From: Dastarcus helophoroides
Taxonomy: Eukaryota > Arthropoda > Insecta > Coleoptera > Bothrideridae
NCBI GenBank assembly: GCA_028583605.1
Contig: CM053325.1
Coordinates: 45,578,987 to 45,642,986 of the forward strand
Reading direction: 5' to 3'
Length of the DNA stretch: 64,000 nucleotides
Positions 42,223 through 54,200 of the stretch are shown piece by piece. The notes beneath the pieces are model-generated. The model was given only the letters and a program-made list of their open reading frames with translations, ran no database searches and was not told the DNA's origin. The position numbers and the translations under genes were made by a program. How positions within the stretch are numbered: position 1 is the stretch's first letter; each line of letters begins with the position of its first letter.

Positions 42223-45200
42223 TCATTCGAATGTCATCAAATTACTTGGAAGAGGTTGCTCCTCACCAATGAGAAACTTGCTGCAAGCATTTATACCATT
42301 TCTCCGCAAGGTGTCTGGATCCTGCCCGAAATTTGTAGATTCTCTCTGCAATAATAAACAATTACTAACTGTGTAAAACAAACAACTAAAAAACATACTT
42401 TTATTATGATCTATTATTTGAAAACAGTCTTGCTGAGGTGAAGAATCACCCAATATAACCTGACAACCAAGAAGTGACACCAGTTTGCAAGGTTCACTTT
42501 TAAAATCACACCTCTGATGTCTGAAACCACGCCACGAATTAATTGGGGGCTTCACAGTGGTACAAGATAAGGCAAAATACCCTTTAAATGATTTTGGTGC
42601 GAAAAAGGCCAATGAAGTGGCCCATATTTGCATCCAGTATCTTTGCCAAGATGTCATCGCTGGTTTTCTGCCATCTTTAAGTACGGTCTTTCTTCTAATA
42701 CAACCTTGCATTTTACATTTTTGGTCCTCCACACTGAGCGAATTTTCTGTCAATCTGAAATTATAATTTTCAGTGAAAGTTAAAGCAAAGCATATTTCAT
42801 GTTTGAACATACAGTTTTAGTTTTATTATTAGATACTATTATTTTGTTGATTTTCATAATTTAGAAGTTTTTTTGAAGTTATTTCGTGTTTGAACATACA
42901 GTTTTCGTTTTATTATTAGATACTATTATATTGTTGATTTTCATAATTTAGAAGTTTTTTTGGGATTTTCATCTTTATTTTTCAAATTCAGATTTTCAAA
43001 TTTTAACCTTAAATCCCGAAATTCAAACTTTTCCTCAACATTTCAAGTGTAAACTGTAAGACTCAGTTTACTTTGAAATTCCAAAATTCCAAATAAAATT
43101 TGGAAATTTCGCGTATAATTTCGCAAATACTTATTAATTTAAATTATTATTAATATATTACATTTTTTCAAAACGAACTATGGGTTTTCTTCGAAACTTA
43201 CTTTTTTTTGTCAAAGTTCATGCTTTCAAATTTTACTTTTTTTCTAGAGACTTCAACTTTTTTTTTTCAACTGTAATCTCTTTTTCAACATTTCGAGTTG
43301 AATCTGAACCTTTTTTTTTTGTATAAATAAATAGCTTTTGGAAACTTTTACTCCTTCTCATTCGTAATTAATTCCATTCTAATAAAAACGTAAAAATTAA
43401 AAATGTGACTTTGAAATTATAAGAAAAAAATCGAAAGTTTACAATCGAAAGATTATAAACCGAAAATTGCTATTCTTCTAGATATTCATTCACATTATTT
43501 TCGAAATTTTATCCTTGATTTAGAAATTTTGATTTACTTAACAAAAATGTTAAGGTTAAACTAAGATTTTTTTTACAATTTCCAAGTTTTTAAGAAAATT
43601 CTATTTTAATTCATAATTCCATATTTAAATTTTTGATTGTCACTTTTTCCTTAAAATATGTTCTGTACTCGCGCAAAGTTTTTTTCTAAAAAATATTTTT
43701 TATCTTCGAACTTGTTTACAACTCAAAATTAAGACATTTTTCTTTAAATTTCAACAGTTTTTGGATTTGATTTTTTTTTCAACATTTACATATTAACCTC
43801 GAATTACTTCAAAGGGGAGTTTTTGTAGACTTTGAGTTTTCTTCCCAATTTCGACTAATGATGCAGAATTTCGACTGTTTCTGGAGATCTATTTTTTCCA
43901 AAACTTACTTTTGATCCCGAAATGTTGACTTCTTGTTCGAAAAAATAAAAATAATAATAATGAATATATTTATTAGCCAAATACGAATGTTAAAAACGCT
44001 GCAGTCTAACGTGAAGTAAATTGAAAACATACACTACGAAGGAAAATTGGGAAATGTACCTTGTGAGCAAAGTGCAGTTATCAGCGGTATTTTCTGATGC
44101 TTGCAATGACAAGTCCGTCGAAGGGGATGGTAATTCCTCATGATTAAGATGTAAATTTCTGAAGCTATCTTCCACAACGGAATCATCTAAAAGGTTCAGC
44201 GTTTTCGGCAATTCTTGTGGGTCAAAGCTGCCTACTTGGTGACTTTTGCTGAATATACTAAAATAAAAAGCAGATTATAATTTGAAAATAAAATGAAAAA
44301 GAACATTTAATGAAGTAAACTAAAAAAGGGTTGATTTTCTGTTGTTTCAATCATTGTTGAAGTGACTAGTTACTTCAGCCTTGTATCAACGACAACATTT
44401 AATGTTTTTAAAACATTGAACAGCTTCTTAATTAATTGTGTCGCAAGAAAAGTGCAGAATTCGTAAATTTAGAAGTTTTCTAGGAAAATTCTGTGTTCAA
44501 AAATTTGTTAGATGAGTTCATAAGCAGCACATAATTCAGAGGCAGCAAAAGTTGCATTCGAAGCAAATGATCCATCATTTATAGCGCCTAGGTTAGAAAA
44601 AATTTAATGATAATAATAAATAAAAATAAAGCTACCCAATATATGACCCATGTTTAACAATTTTGCGGGAAATAACGTCTGTCGGTCGGTTCATAAGAAA
44701 TTATATTTAAATCAACCAGAAAAGATATCTATTTAAAAGTTATCTTACATATTGCCAGATGCTTGTAAATTTCCTAGCAAACTTCTGCATTTTTTTAAGT
44801 CTTTTCTGCGACATACGCATGTAAAAGTTATATTTGAAATTGTTTACTTATATGCTTTAATAACAAAATCTGAGGCCGTAAATATTTAGAATATGGCATG
44901 AAATATTAAGGGATACTATATAAGTCATAAAATAATATTGTGGTAAACAAACGTAAAGAATTTGCACTTTATTATGTTTCAGAAAAAATATTGATGTCCG
45001 ATCGCCTTCAGTTTTGTCAGTTACCAAAGTTGATTTAATGCTTATAATAATGTACTAGTATTCCCGAATCTGTTAAGACATCAGTAACGTGTCGTGAATC
45101 TTATAAATGGTGCGATTTTTTTTGAGATTTCAATGTTAAACAGCTGTATCTAATAATAACATTAGACAAGAGAAAAAAATTGTGTGTAAATACGACATAA

Positions 45201-48200
45201 GATCGAAATTTCGAATTGAAATTCGAAATTTAAAAAAAATGATGAAGTTTTGGGATTAAGCTTAATTTTTGAAAAATGTCAGACTTTTTTTTAGCCACGA
45301 ATTCCAGATTTAAGTTTTAGAGAAAAAAATTAAAATTGCGGATTTAATCTATTTTTGAGACAAAATCTAAGATTACAAAAAAATTCATAATTTAGGTAAT
45401 AAAAAAATTCTTAATATTTCGAGTTTATAGTCCAAAGTTTTTGACTTTAATTTGAAATTTCGATTTTAAACAATATTCGAATTCTTTTTTGAAATTTCCA
45501 CTTCTTAACCAGAAATTTAACTTGAAGTGCAAAATAAATTTTTAGAAGTTTGGAAACTGAAGTCCAAAGCTAGAAAAAAAAAGTTAACTTTTTTTTAGAA
45601 AAAGGCAAGGTTTAAAAAAAGAATAAGAAATTATGGAAATTCTAGAAAGGCAAATTGAAAGAACAGCGAAATTTATTAAAAACATTACCAATATTTTAAA
45701 TCGAAATATGTTTTTTAATTTCGAAATTTCGACTAAAGAAATTATGAAATTTTTCGCATTCTTAGCTTCAACAATTAAGCACCCGAACGTAAAATTTAGT
45801 GAAGCATTTTTAATTGATAGTTAATACAAATTCGTTCAAAATAAAAATACTTACAATTACTAGTTACTAGTTTAATAAAAATCTAAGATGTAAGTCTATA
45901 AACGAAAATTCGACAGTCCAAATAGTAACTTTGCAATTAGATTTCTAAGAAAAAAATTCATGAAGTCGAAATTTTAAATTCAGATGTGAAATTTTGGAAG
46001 AGTTAACATGTCAATGTTAAAAACAAATTATTGAGAAAATTTTGAATTTCATCTAGACATTTTAATTTGATTCTCTATAAAAATGTAGTTTTGAGTTGAA
46101 CGTAAAAAAGTACAAACAAAAAACATTCATAAAAAATTGAAACCTCGAATTTATATTCAAAATATCGACCAATATCGACTTTGCAGTGATATTTAAAAAA
46201 AGTTGACTTTAAAGAAAAGTTTTGAGGAAAATTATAAGTTAGGGTCGAAATATTACGAAAAAAGTTCGACTTTCTATTCTAAATCTTTAAAACCAATTGC
46301 CGAATTTTTCAAATCAATGTTTAAGTTTACAGTCAATATATTTTAATTGTAATTTATTTTTTTGCTAAACTGATGTTGAAATATCTAAAGAAAAATTTAA
46401 ATATCGATTCCTCTTCGAAATTGCGAGGGAAGTTAAATAAAAAAGCTATATATAAATTTCAAGTTTACATAACAATGTTTTGAAAAAGGTTAATCAAACG
46501 AAATAGAATTTTCAGCTGAAATTTTGGATAAAAATTTGAATGGTGAAATTTTTTTTTACTATGAATTTTACCTTTATCCTAGAAAATTGGAATTTAACTT
46601 AGCAGTTTCAGTTTTTTCTCGATACTTTAACTGTGAAAGAAAGCAAAATCGTAATAGGGTTCAAATTAAAAAAGTCCAAGTTTCATGTGTATAAATATAC
46701 TTTTGATAAAAAAAGGTCACACTTTTAAGTTCATAATAAAAATCGTAAAAAAAGTCGAGATTTTGACGTTATCCGTGGAAATTTTCAAATTTAAAACCGA
46801 AATGTCAGCAATTCCCTGTAAATTTGAAATGTCGAGGGAAACATTGAAATTCCAAAGTTAAATTTAAGCTCGCGAAAAAAATTTACATTTCCTCGACAAA
46901 GAATGCAGAATTTTTGGCATCAAAATTCTGAGAAAAAAGTAAACAAAGTTTCGTTTTGAGTTTAAAATTCAAAGAAAAAAGTCGGCGAATGTCGAATTTT
47001 CGAGCTGACGGGTAAATTTTTATAAAACTAGTTGACATTTTGGGGCCAGTTACAATTTTGAAATTTTCAAGTTCAAACAGAAATTTAAACTCTTTTTTTT
47101 CTCTTTTTTCAAAAATTTTGAAAAAATATATAAACTTTGGACGATAAATCGAAGTACAATAGAACCTTCATTATCCGGATCGTGATTATGTGAAATCCAT
47201 TTTATCTGAATGAGATCACGCAATATAATTACAAGAGATGCCCTTTTAGTTTTGCATATAGCCACATAGAGAGAGCAAGAACAAAATGCCATATACTTAT
47301 TAGGTATATGCAAAATGAATAGTTTCGAAATTAACCTTAACATTACATTAATATGTGTGGAAAATGTCGTCAAAATAAAACAAGTGGTTTAGTCACAGTG
47401 AATTTTGAAAGATAGTAAGCTGTTCAGAAACATGGAAATGAACTGAGAGCATTTCGGAGTGATAATTTTTTACAAGGGAAACTGCGCTATCCTAGTTCAC
47501 GGCAAGAAATTAATAGTTTTCTGAAACAAAACCGTGCAAATCTTTTCCTTTCTCACAAAATGTTTCACCAAATGTAAGTTAATCATTTGAACAATTACAA
47601 CAATTAATTAAAAAATGATTTTAACAGTTGACAATGTAAGGTTTTGGGCAATGTACAAAGCATTTAAAATCATGCTCATGTCATTAAGAAGTTAATGAAG
47701 CATGCATTTAATTTTATCTGACTTTAGAACAGGAGTTGATCACAGATGGTTGGTATCCTTCCTTTTTGCAAATTAATGTTTGGGTGCTCATTTTTACCAA
47801 CTATCTAAAGGTGGCTACTCACTGGGAGTATGTGCCTGTAATGTAACAGTTCGGATACGAACATCAATCAATGATGTTCGACAATGGATTTAGAATTGTT
47901 ACATTACATGTGAATACTCCCTGGGAGCGTCCACTCTACCATGCAACATCTATTCTACTTTTTTATGATTTTCAGTATGTGACCAACATTAGTATTAAGT
48001 TTATTAATTTGTCGATGCACGTTTCCAAACTGGATATCTGAAGTACCCGAAGTTAAATACATTTCATAAAGGCAATAGCTATTCGTCGCCAAAAACCCTA
48101 GGGCTTTACCATAAATGATCAAGCCTACAATCATTCATTCATCTAATGAACTATTGTATATACCAGAGGTGGGCAACTTTTTTTGTCGACGGGCCAAAAC

Positions 48201-51200
48201 AAATTTTCGGATAAAAAATCATAGGTAAAACCAAAAATCTGAAAAGTCGACTTGTTTTAATGTATTTATTTTTCTCAAAATCTGCTTGGTCTTCTTGGTC
48301 TTCTAAATTTCTACTTTGTCTCTTCGAAAATATGATTGTTTAAATTTCAAATTCGTTTTTAAAATTGGTTTTTTAAAGTTTTCATTTTTTTTTAGAAATT
48401 CGTACATTTCTAAAAATTAACTTTATTAACTTTCAATTTCCGAAAATGTCATTGTTGTTTTAAATCTTACCAGTGTTAGGAATGTGTGATATTATAAAAA
48501 TGTATGGAACTGGAGAAATTATTTTATACTTTTTGGTCCCTTTTATAAACGCGCATTGACTTTTTTAATTTAAATCAATTTATTTCTTAAATTTTGTCAT
48601 TCTTTAGCCTTTTCTCTAAAAATTGTTCCCAGCATTATTTACATTTCTGCAAACATTTTCCTCAAAATTCGTCTTTTTATCTCTTATGAAAAAGACGACT
48701 TTTTTCCCAATTTTTCTTTTTAAATACGATTTTATTCCCAATATCGGAACTCCTTTCTCTGACATATTTGTCTTTTTTTAAAGTTTGGTCTTTTTATGGA
48801 AATTTAGAAGGTTTTTCTTTTAAAATCGACTTTTCGAAAATGGTTTTTTTTTGGATTTTAATTCATTCTTGGAATTGGTCTTTTTTCAACATTTTCACTT
48901 TCTTCTCGAAATTTCACTCTTTTCACACAAACTGATTTTCTTTTACAAAGAAAAATTCGACTTGTTTCGAATTTGTATTTTTTCTTCATGTTTCTCGAAG
49001 TTTAACTTTTTCTGAAAATGCAGGTTTCTCTAAATTTCGATGTTGTCTCTGAAATTTGTTTCTTCTCGAAATTTCGTTTTTTTTCTTGAAATTAGATTCA
49101 AATTTTATCAAAAAAGAGATAAAAATTTCTCCCCAAATTAATACTTTTTCTCAACATTTAACTTGTTTTGCAAATTTCGTCTTTGGTCTCGAAATTCATC
49201 CCTTATCCAACATTTTTTCAATATCTGTTCTTTTTTTAATTTGAATTCTATTCTCTAAGTTAAGCTTTTTTCTCAACATTTGACTTTCTGTGGCATATTA
49301 AACATTTTTTTAAAGCTCGCTCTTTTTCTAGAAATTTGTTTTCCTCCAAATTTGTCTTTTTTAAAATTGGTCTTTTTCTCGAAATTTCAATTCTTAAAAT
49401 TCATCTTTTTTTTTCCCAATATTTTGACTCCACCTCTAAAATCCAACTTTTATACCAAAGTTTGACATTCTAATAGGAAATCTACTTTTTTTCTCTCTCC
49501 CAACGGTCTGATCCTTAAACTCGTTATTCTGGAAATTTAGAGATAATTTCGACTATTTTTAAATTGGTATTTTTTTTAATTCTCCAAATTGTAATGTATT
49601 CCCAAAATGTGTTTTTTTTTTCAAAATTTCCAATTTTCATAATTCAAGTTTTTTCTCAAAATTCGACTTTTTACCATAAAAAAAATTCATATTTCTCACA
49701 AAATTAACCTTATATTTAAAACAAGACTTTTTTGGGAATTTCTACTTCTTTCTTAATATTTCCAAAACTTGGTTTTTTCTTCTGGAAATGGCGGCATTTT
49801 ATGCTTTTCCAAATTTCGATTTTGTCTTCGAAATTCGTCGTTTTCCCGAAGTTTCATTATTGTTTTGCTTGAAATTTTTTCAGAAATTTCAATTGTTTTT
49901 TCAAAATTTACCCTTTTTTATAGGGCGAGTCATTAATACGGTAAAGTTCTGTAACTTCTGCAAATTCTTCGCTAACAAAAATATTTTTGATAGTACATTA
50001 GCGTAAGACGCACATTCTAAAATTATTTTTTATTATACATGATGAACATATACAGAGTGGTGCACTAAAGTTGTCTTTTTTTAAATGGAACACCCTATAT
50101 ATTTTTACATATTTGAATCTCTTATAAAATGCTAACTTCCGGGAAAAAACTGAAAATGTACAGAAAAAAATGTAAATTACTGAAACAAACCCAAAATTTC
50201 TAAACAAAATGTTTCCCAAATTTCTGGTTTCAAGTTGAACTTCGCATTAAGCCGAATAAAATGTCGAATAAAAAAATGTTTTGTGGAATTTTTAGTTTCA
50301 AAACTCAAAATTGAAATCAATCTTATTTTAATGCTAAAGTCAAAATTTCGAGAAAAAATTTCGATAATTTCAATTAGAAACATTTGTTTAGAAAGGCAAA
50401 TATTTTTCAAAAACTTCACGTTAATCCAGAAATGTTAAGTTAAAATTCGAAAATTTAACTTACTTTAAAATTAATAATGTAAATGTATAAAAATGTAATA
50501 ATTTTCAAATAAAAACTTGATTACGATTACATTAAATATTAATTGCGAGTATATTGCCAGGATCTTCTTTTAGTCTTCTATATTGTTTGACAGACAGGAG
50601 GAGTTTTTTTTTTTTCGGTTGTGCGGTCCCCTCAACACTTTTTTTTCTAAAAGTAGCCCGCCGTCCTAAACAGGTTGTCGACCTCTGCTCTAGATAACTA
50701 ATCATTCGTCCGCGCGACGAAGCACCTCTGGGCGAATGTGAAGATCACAAAGTGATTGCTGTCCCTCATTCTCTTCCTACTTTAATAATTTGAATAAACA
50801 GTGCAATGTGTGACGCAATTGTGTTCACAGCTCACTTAGGAATTAACTCACGGCCACCACATCCATCGACGAAAGTTTAGTTGCTACGTAACTTGTTTGT
50901 AAATGAATAAGAATTACACTTTGTTTTATTTTTATTGTTTTATAGGTGGATTGTGGAATTTTTTTTTCTACTTCTATCTGTATAATCATTGTTTTCTTTT
51001 TAACTTATGAGTAGGCTAGATAGGCACTATCAGTCTACTCAAGGCCGGTTCTAGCGTAAAGCGATACCGGCGGTTCTTCTAGATGCCAGGTAGCAAAGGG
51101 GAACCGAAATGATCTATATAGGACGGCGATAGGAAGTTAAATAAATAAGCGTTAATATGCAAGAGTAAATTAAAGGCGTTAAAGAGGAGAGGTTTTTTTA

Positions 51201-54200
51201 TCGTCAAAAATATTTAGAGACGAATAGAAAGTCTTTTGAGGAAGAGAACAACTTCTGTAGTACTTTTTAATCTTTCTTGGTTTGAAGGGACAAGATTTGT
51301 AAATCAATTTTTGGATACAAATATGTTTATAATCGGCAACCTTTCAAGATTTTTCAGCTCAACATATCGGATGTAACAGGATCATGGTACACCCCCTTTT
51401 TTTCTTTATTTATGAAGATAAAATATTTGAACTTACTACACTTGATGTACTTATGAAATGTCGAATTTTGACAAAGAAAATGACATTCCTACCACTGTCA
51501 CTTTCGCTAAAACTGATACCAACTTTTGATTATTAAATGGCACACCCTGTATATTATTACATTTTTGGAATCTGCACAATTTTCTGAATAGAGTGCACCT
51601 GAAAAAAGTGATTTTTAAAGGATCGAACATTTTTTTGGTCTACGACTCATTCTAACTAATTCTAATGGACCACATTAACGCTAAAAAAATCAAATCGCGT
51701 GAAAAAGAAAGTATTTCACTCTTTTATCACGGTATAAAATTTTGATGTCATAACTTCACTTTCTTAAATGGCACCATATTGGTACTGTGGTACCACCAAA
51801 AGGTATAATTAATGGCCAATCTAACCAAATTTTTTCTCTGAAATCAATAGAACTGAAGTTACAGCCAAAGGAATTCAAAATATTCGGTTCCAATTTATTT
51901 GAAGATTTATTCAATAAAGACATATAAGATAACTGTGGAAAACAAATTTACAAAAAAGGCACTTGTTAAGTTTTCCTAATTTAATTTTCTTGCAGCGCTT
52001 ATGTGGTCAGTTAGCGTAAATTAGGATGAGTCATGACCTTCTACACCAAAAAATAAATTGGGAACAAAAAAATGTTTGAATATTTAAAAATCACTCATTT
52101 TATGTGTATTGTATCCGGAAAATTGTGCAGATTCCAAAAATGTAATAATATACAGGGTGTTCCATTTAAAAATCAAAAGTTGCTATCAGTTTTAACAAAA
52201 GTGACCACAGTAGGAATGTACATTTTATTAATACATCAAGTGTAACAATTTTGAAAATTTCATCTTTATAAATAAAGAAAAAATAGGGGGGTAGATGCTT
52301 ATTACTTATTAGATTATCATCACGCCCGCTCGCAGAAGCAGGCTAAAAATTTACTTAAGATTGTGATGAAGTAGTTTACTAGAACTACCGTTTAAAGCTT
52401 AGATAATTGTCTTAATATCCTTGCAAATATAATATGATAAAGCGAACTGTTGTTTCAGCGGTAACTAACGGCTTGGTCACATAATGAAATGAGGACAAAA
52501 ATTAAATATCTTCTATTGTTGATAAAAGCGAGGCGACGATACCATTTACAAGCACTTACCACCAGGGTATCATTATAGTTGGATACCCAGCTTTATGAAA
52601 ATTACGTGGAAGACTTGTGCTACGAAATCTATATGGACAAAAAAGGATGAAAAATGATAGCAATGTCTGCAATGAATTGTTGTTAAACGCATATTGAAAC
52701 AGAGCACAGATTAAAAAAATTTGATAAAATTTGCAAATTACAATACAATTATCTGTAGTTATTAAAAGAAAAAAAACATACTTGAGCTTCTGATAATAAG
52801 TGAATTTTTTTTTGAAGAAAGACGATTAACGTTGTATTCATTAACGCAAGCCTAAGGAAAAAAATATTGCTTACTTTGTTCCTAAACTCCTACATTTGCG
52901 ATGTCCTGGTGTGAATTTATTAGCTGAAGTAACAGAATGTAAACGTAGAGAGCCACTGGAAGCCTTAGCAGGTGATAAATTAAGTGAAGCAATTGCAGTA
53001 GGGTCCGCCAAGACTGATTCTTTGGAACTGCAACTGGAAGAACTTGGCGGCGAAGCTGGTTCTAGCTTGAGTGATAATCTAAAAGTATATTTTTTAATGG
53101 ATCAATAACTGAATAGATGAAATGGAAGAAAACAGCAAAGACAACACAGAGCTACGTAAAAAACTAAAGAACAAGAAACAAAGAAATTTAGCGAAAATCT
53201 GAGCAAACAAATGGGAAAACTATTTCAGCAGCTTCTATAAGGGTAAATATACGGGCTATCAAATGAAAGAGGATGCTGAAGCAAACTATTCGGAAAAGAT
53301 AGCGTCACAAAAATAATTCCTAACAGTAATAAAAAGTCTCAAAACAAAATAAAGCACCAAGAGAAGATGGAATAAACAACGAATTAATCAAATACTCAGG
53401 AAAAGTAGTACAAGAAAATAATATCGACTCATTGTAAGAATCTGGGAACAGAAAGCTATGCCTAGACTGACAAAATGGAATTCTGGTGCCAATTCTAAAA
53501 AAAGGAGATCCAACAGCATGCGAAAATTATAAAGGGATCATGCTGCTCAATATTGTTTACAAAATTCTAACTTTAATTCTAAGGAAAAGACTGGAGACAT
53601 ATACATGGTAACAGAAATTGGAGATTAGGAAAGAGAAATTGACGATAGACGGCCATCCACATTGTAACTCAACTAATAAAAAATGCTACAACACAATACT
53701 ACGTTACATATACCATTTATCGATTCTAAACAAGCTTTTAATAAACTTGACAGAAATAAACTTTTTGAAGAACTGAAGACAGTCAAGGCGACAACTGAAC
53801 TAAGAAGACTAATAAAAATGATGATGGGGATTCTATAATAACGGTGATAACCTGATAACACATGAATATCACATAACAATATCAAAACGGATGTTAGACA
53901 AGGAGATGCTTTGTCACTCACACTATTCAATGTCGCTATCGAAGGAATAATCAAGAATTTAGGAGATACTGATACATTTATGAATAGAAGATGTAGAAGA
54001 TGGAGAACCCACTAGGCTTATGAATTTCGAAATAAGAGACATACTGGGGGAAGACATTGTGAACCATATAAAGTCACAGACGATAAAATGGTTTGGATAC
54101 ATACACGGAAGACTGAAGGCATGATGGAAGGACCAGGTGAAGTAGGATCTGAGTGCTATGGGAGTTAGCGACTGGAAAAATGGAAGCAAATATCTAGAAA

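Larger units (their letters stand above)
44258..52874. other. Largest RalGPS intron, 8.6 kb, repeat-filled
   Basis: The contents in order are: unique-looking AT-rich DNA (44258-45170), a purine-biased degenerate tract (45170-47150), a pogo-like MITE end with ATAGAACCTTCATTATCCGG at about 47160, a 124-bp palindromic MITE (47811-47934), a hAT-like element (48164-50687), a fold-back element (51389-52293), then non-repetitive AT-rich DNA. No RalGPS exon was recognised inside it. Confidence 0.5.

Noticed and set aside
42557..42766. 69-codon frame on the + strand opposite the PH exon
   Set aside because: The - strand reading is the conserved PH domain of RalGPS, so this is its antisense shadow.
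49056..50438. Several overlapping frames rich in F, L, K and N
   Set aside because: Low-complexity translations of the T/C-rich hAT-like body, with no domain and no conservation expected.
52896..53108. 70-codon frame on the + strand with an acidic, charged sequence
   Set aside because: It is the shadow of the RalGPS linker exon on the opposite strand (53078-52875), whose - strand reading has matching phases and the GHRKCRSLG block.
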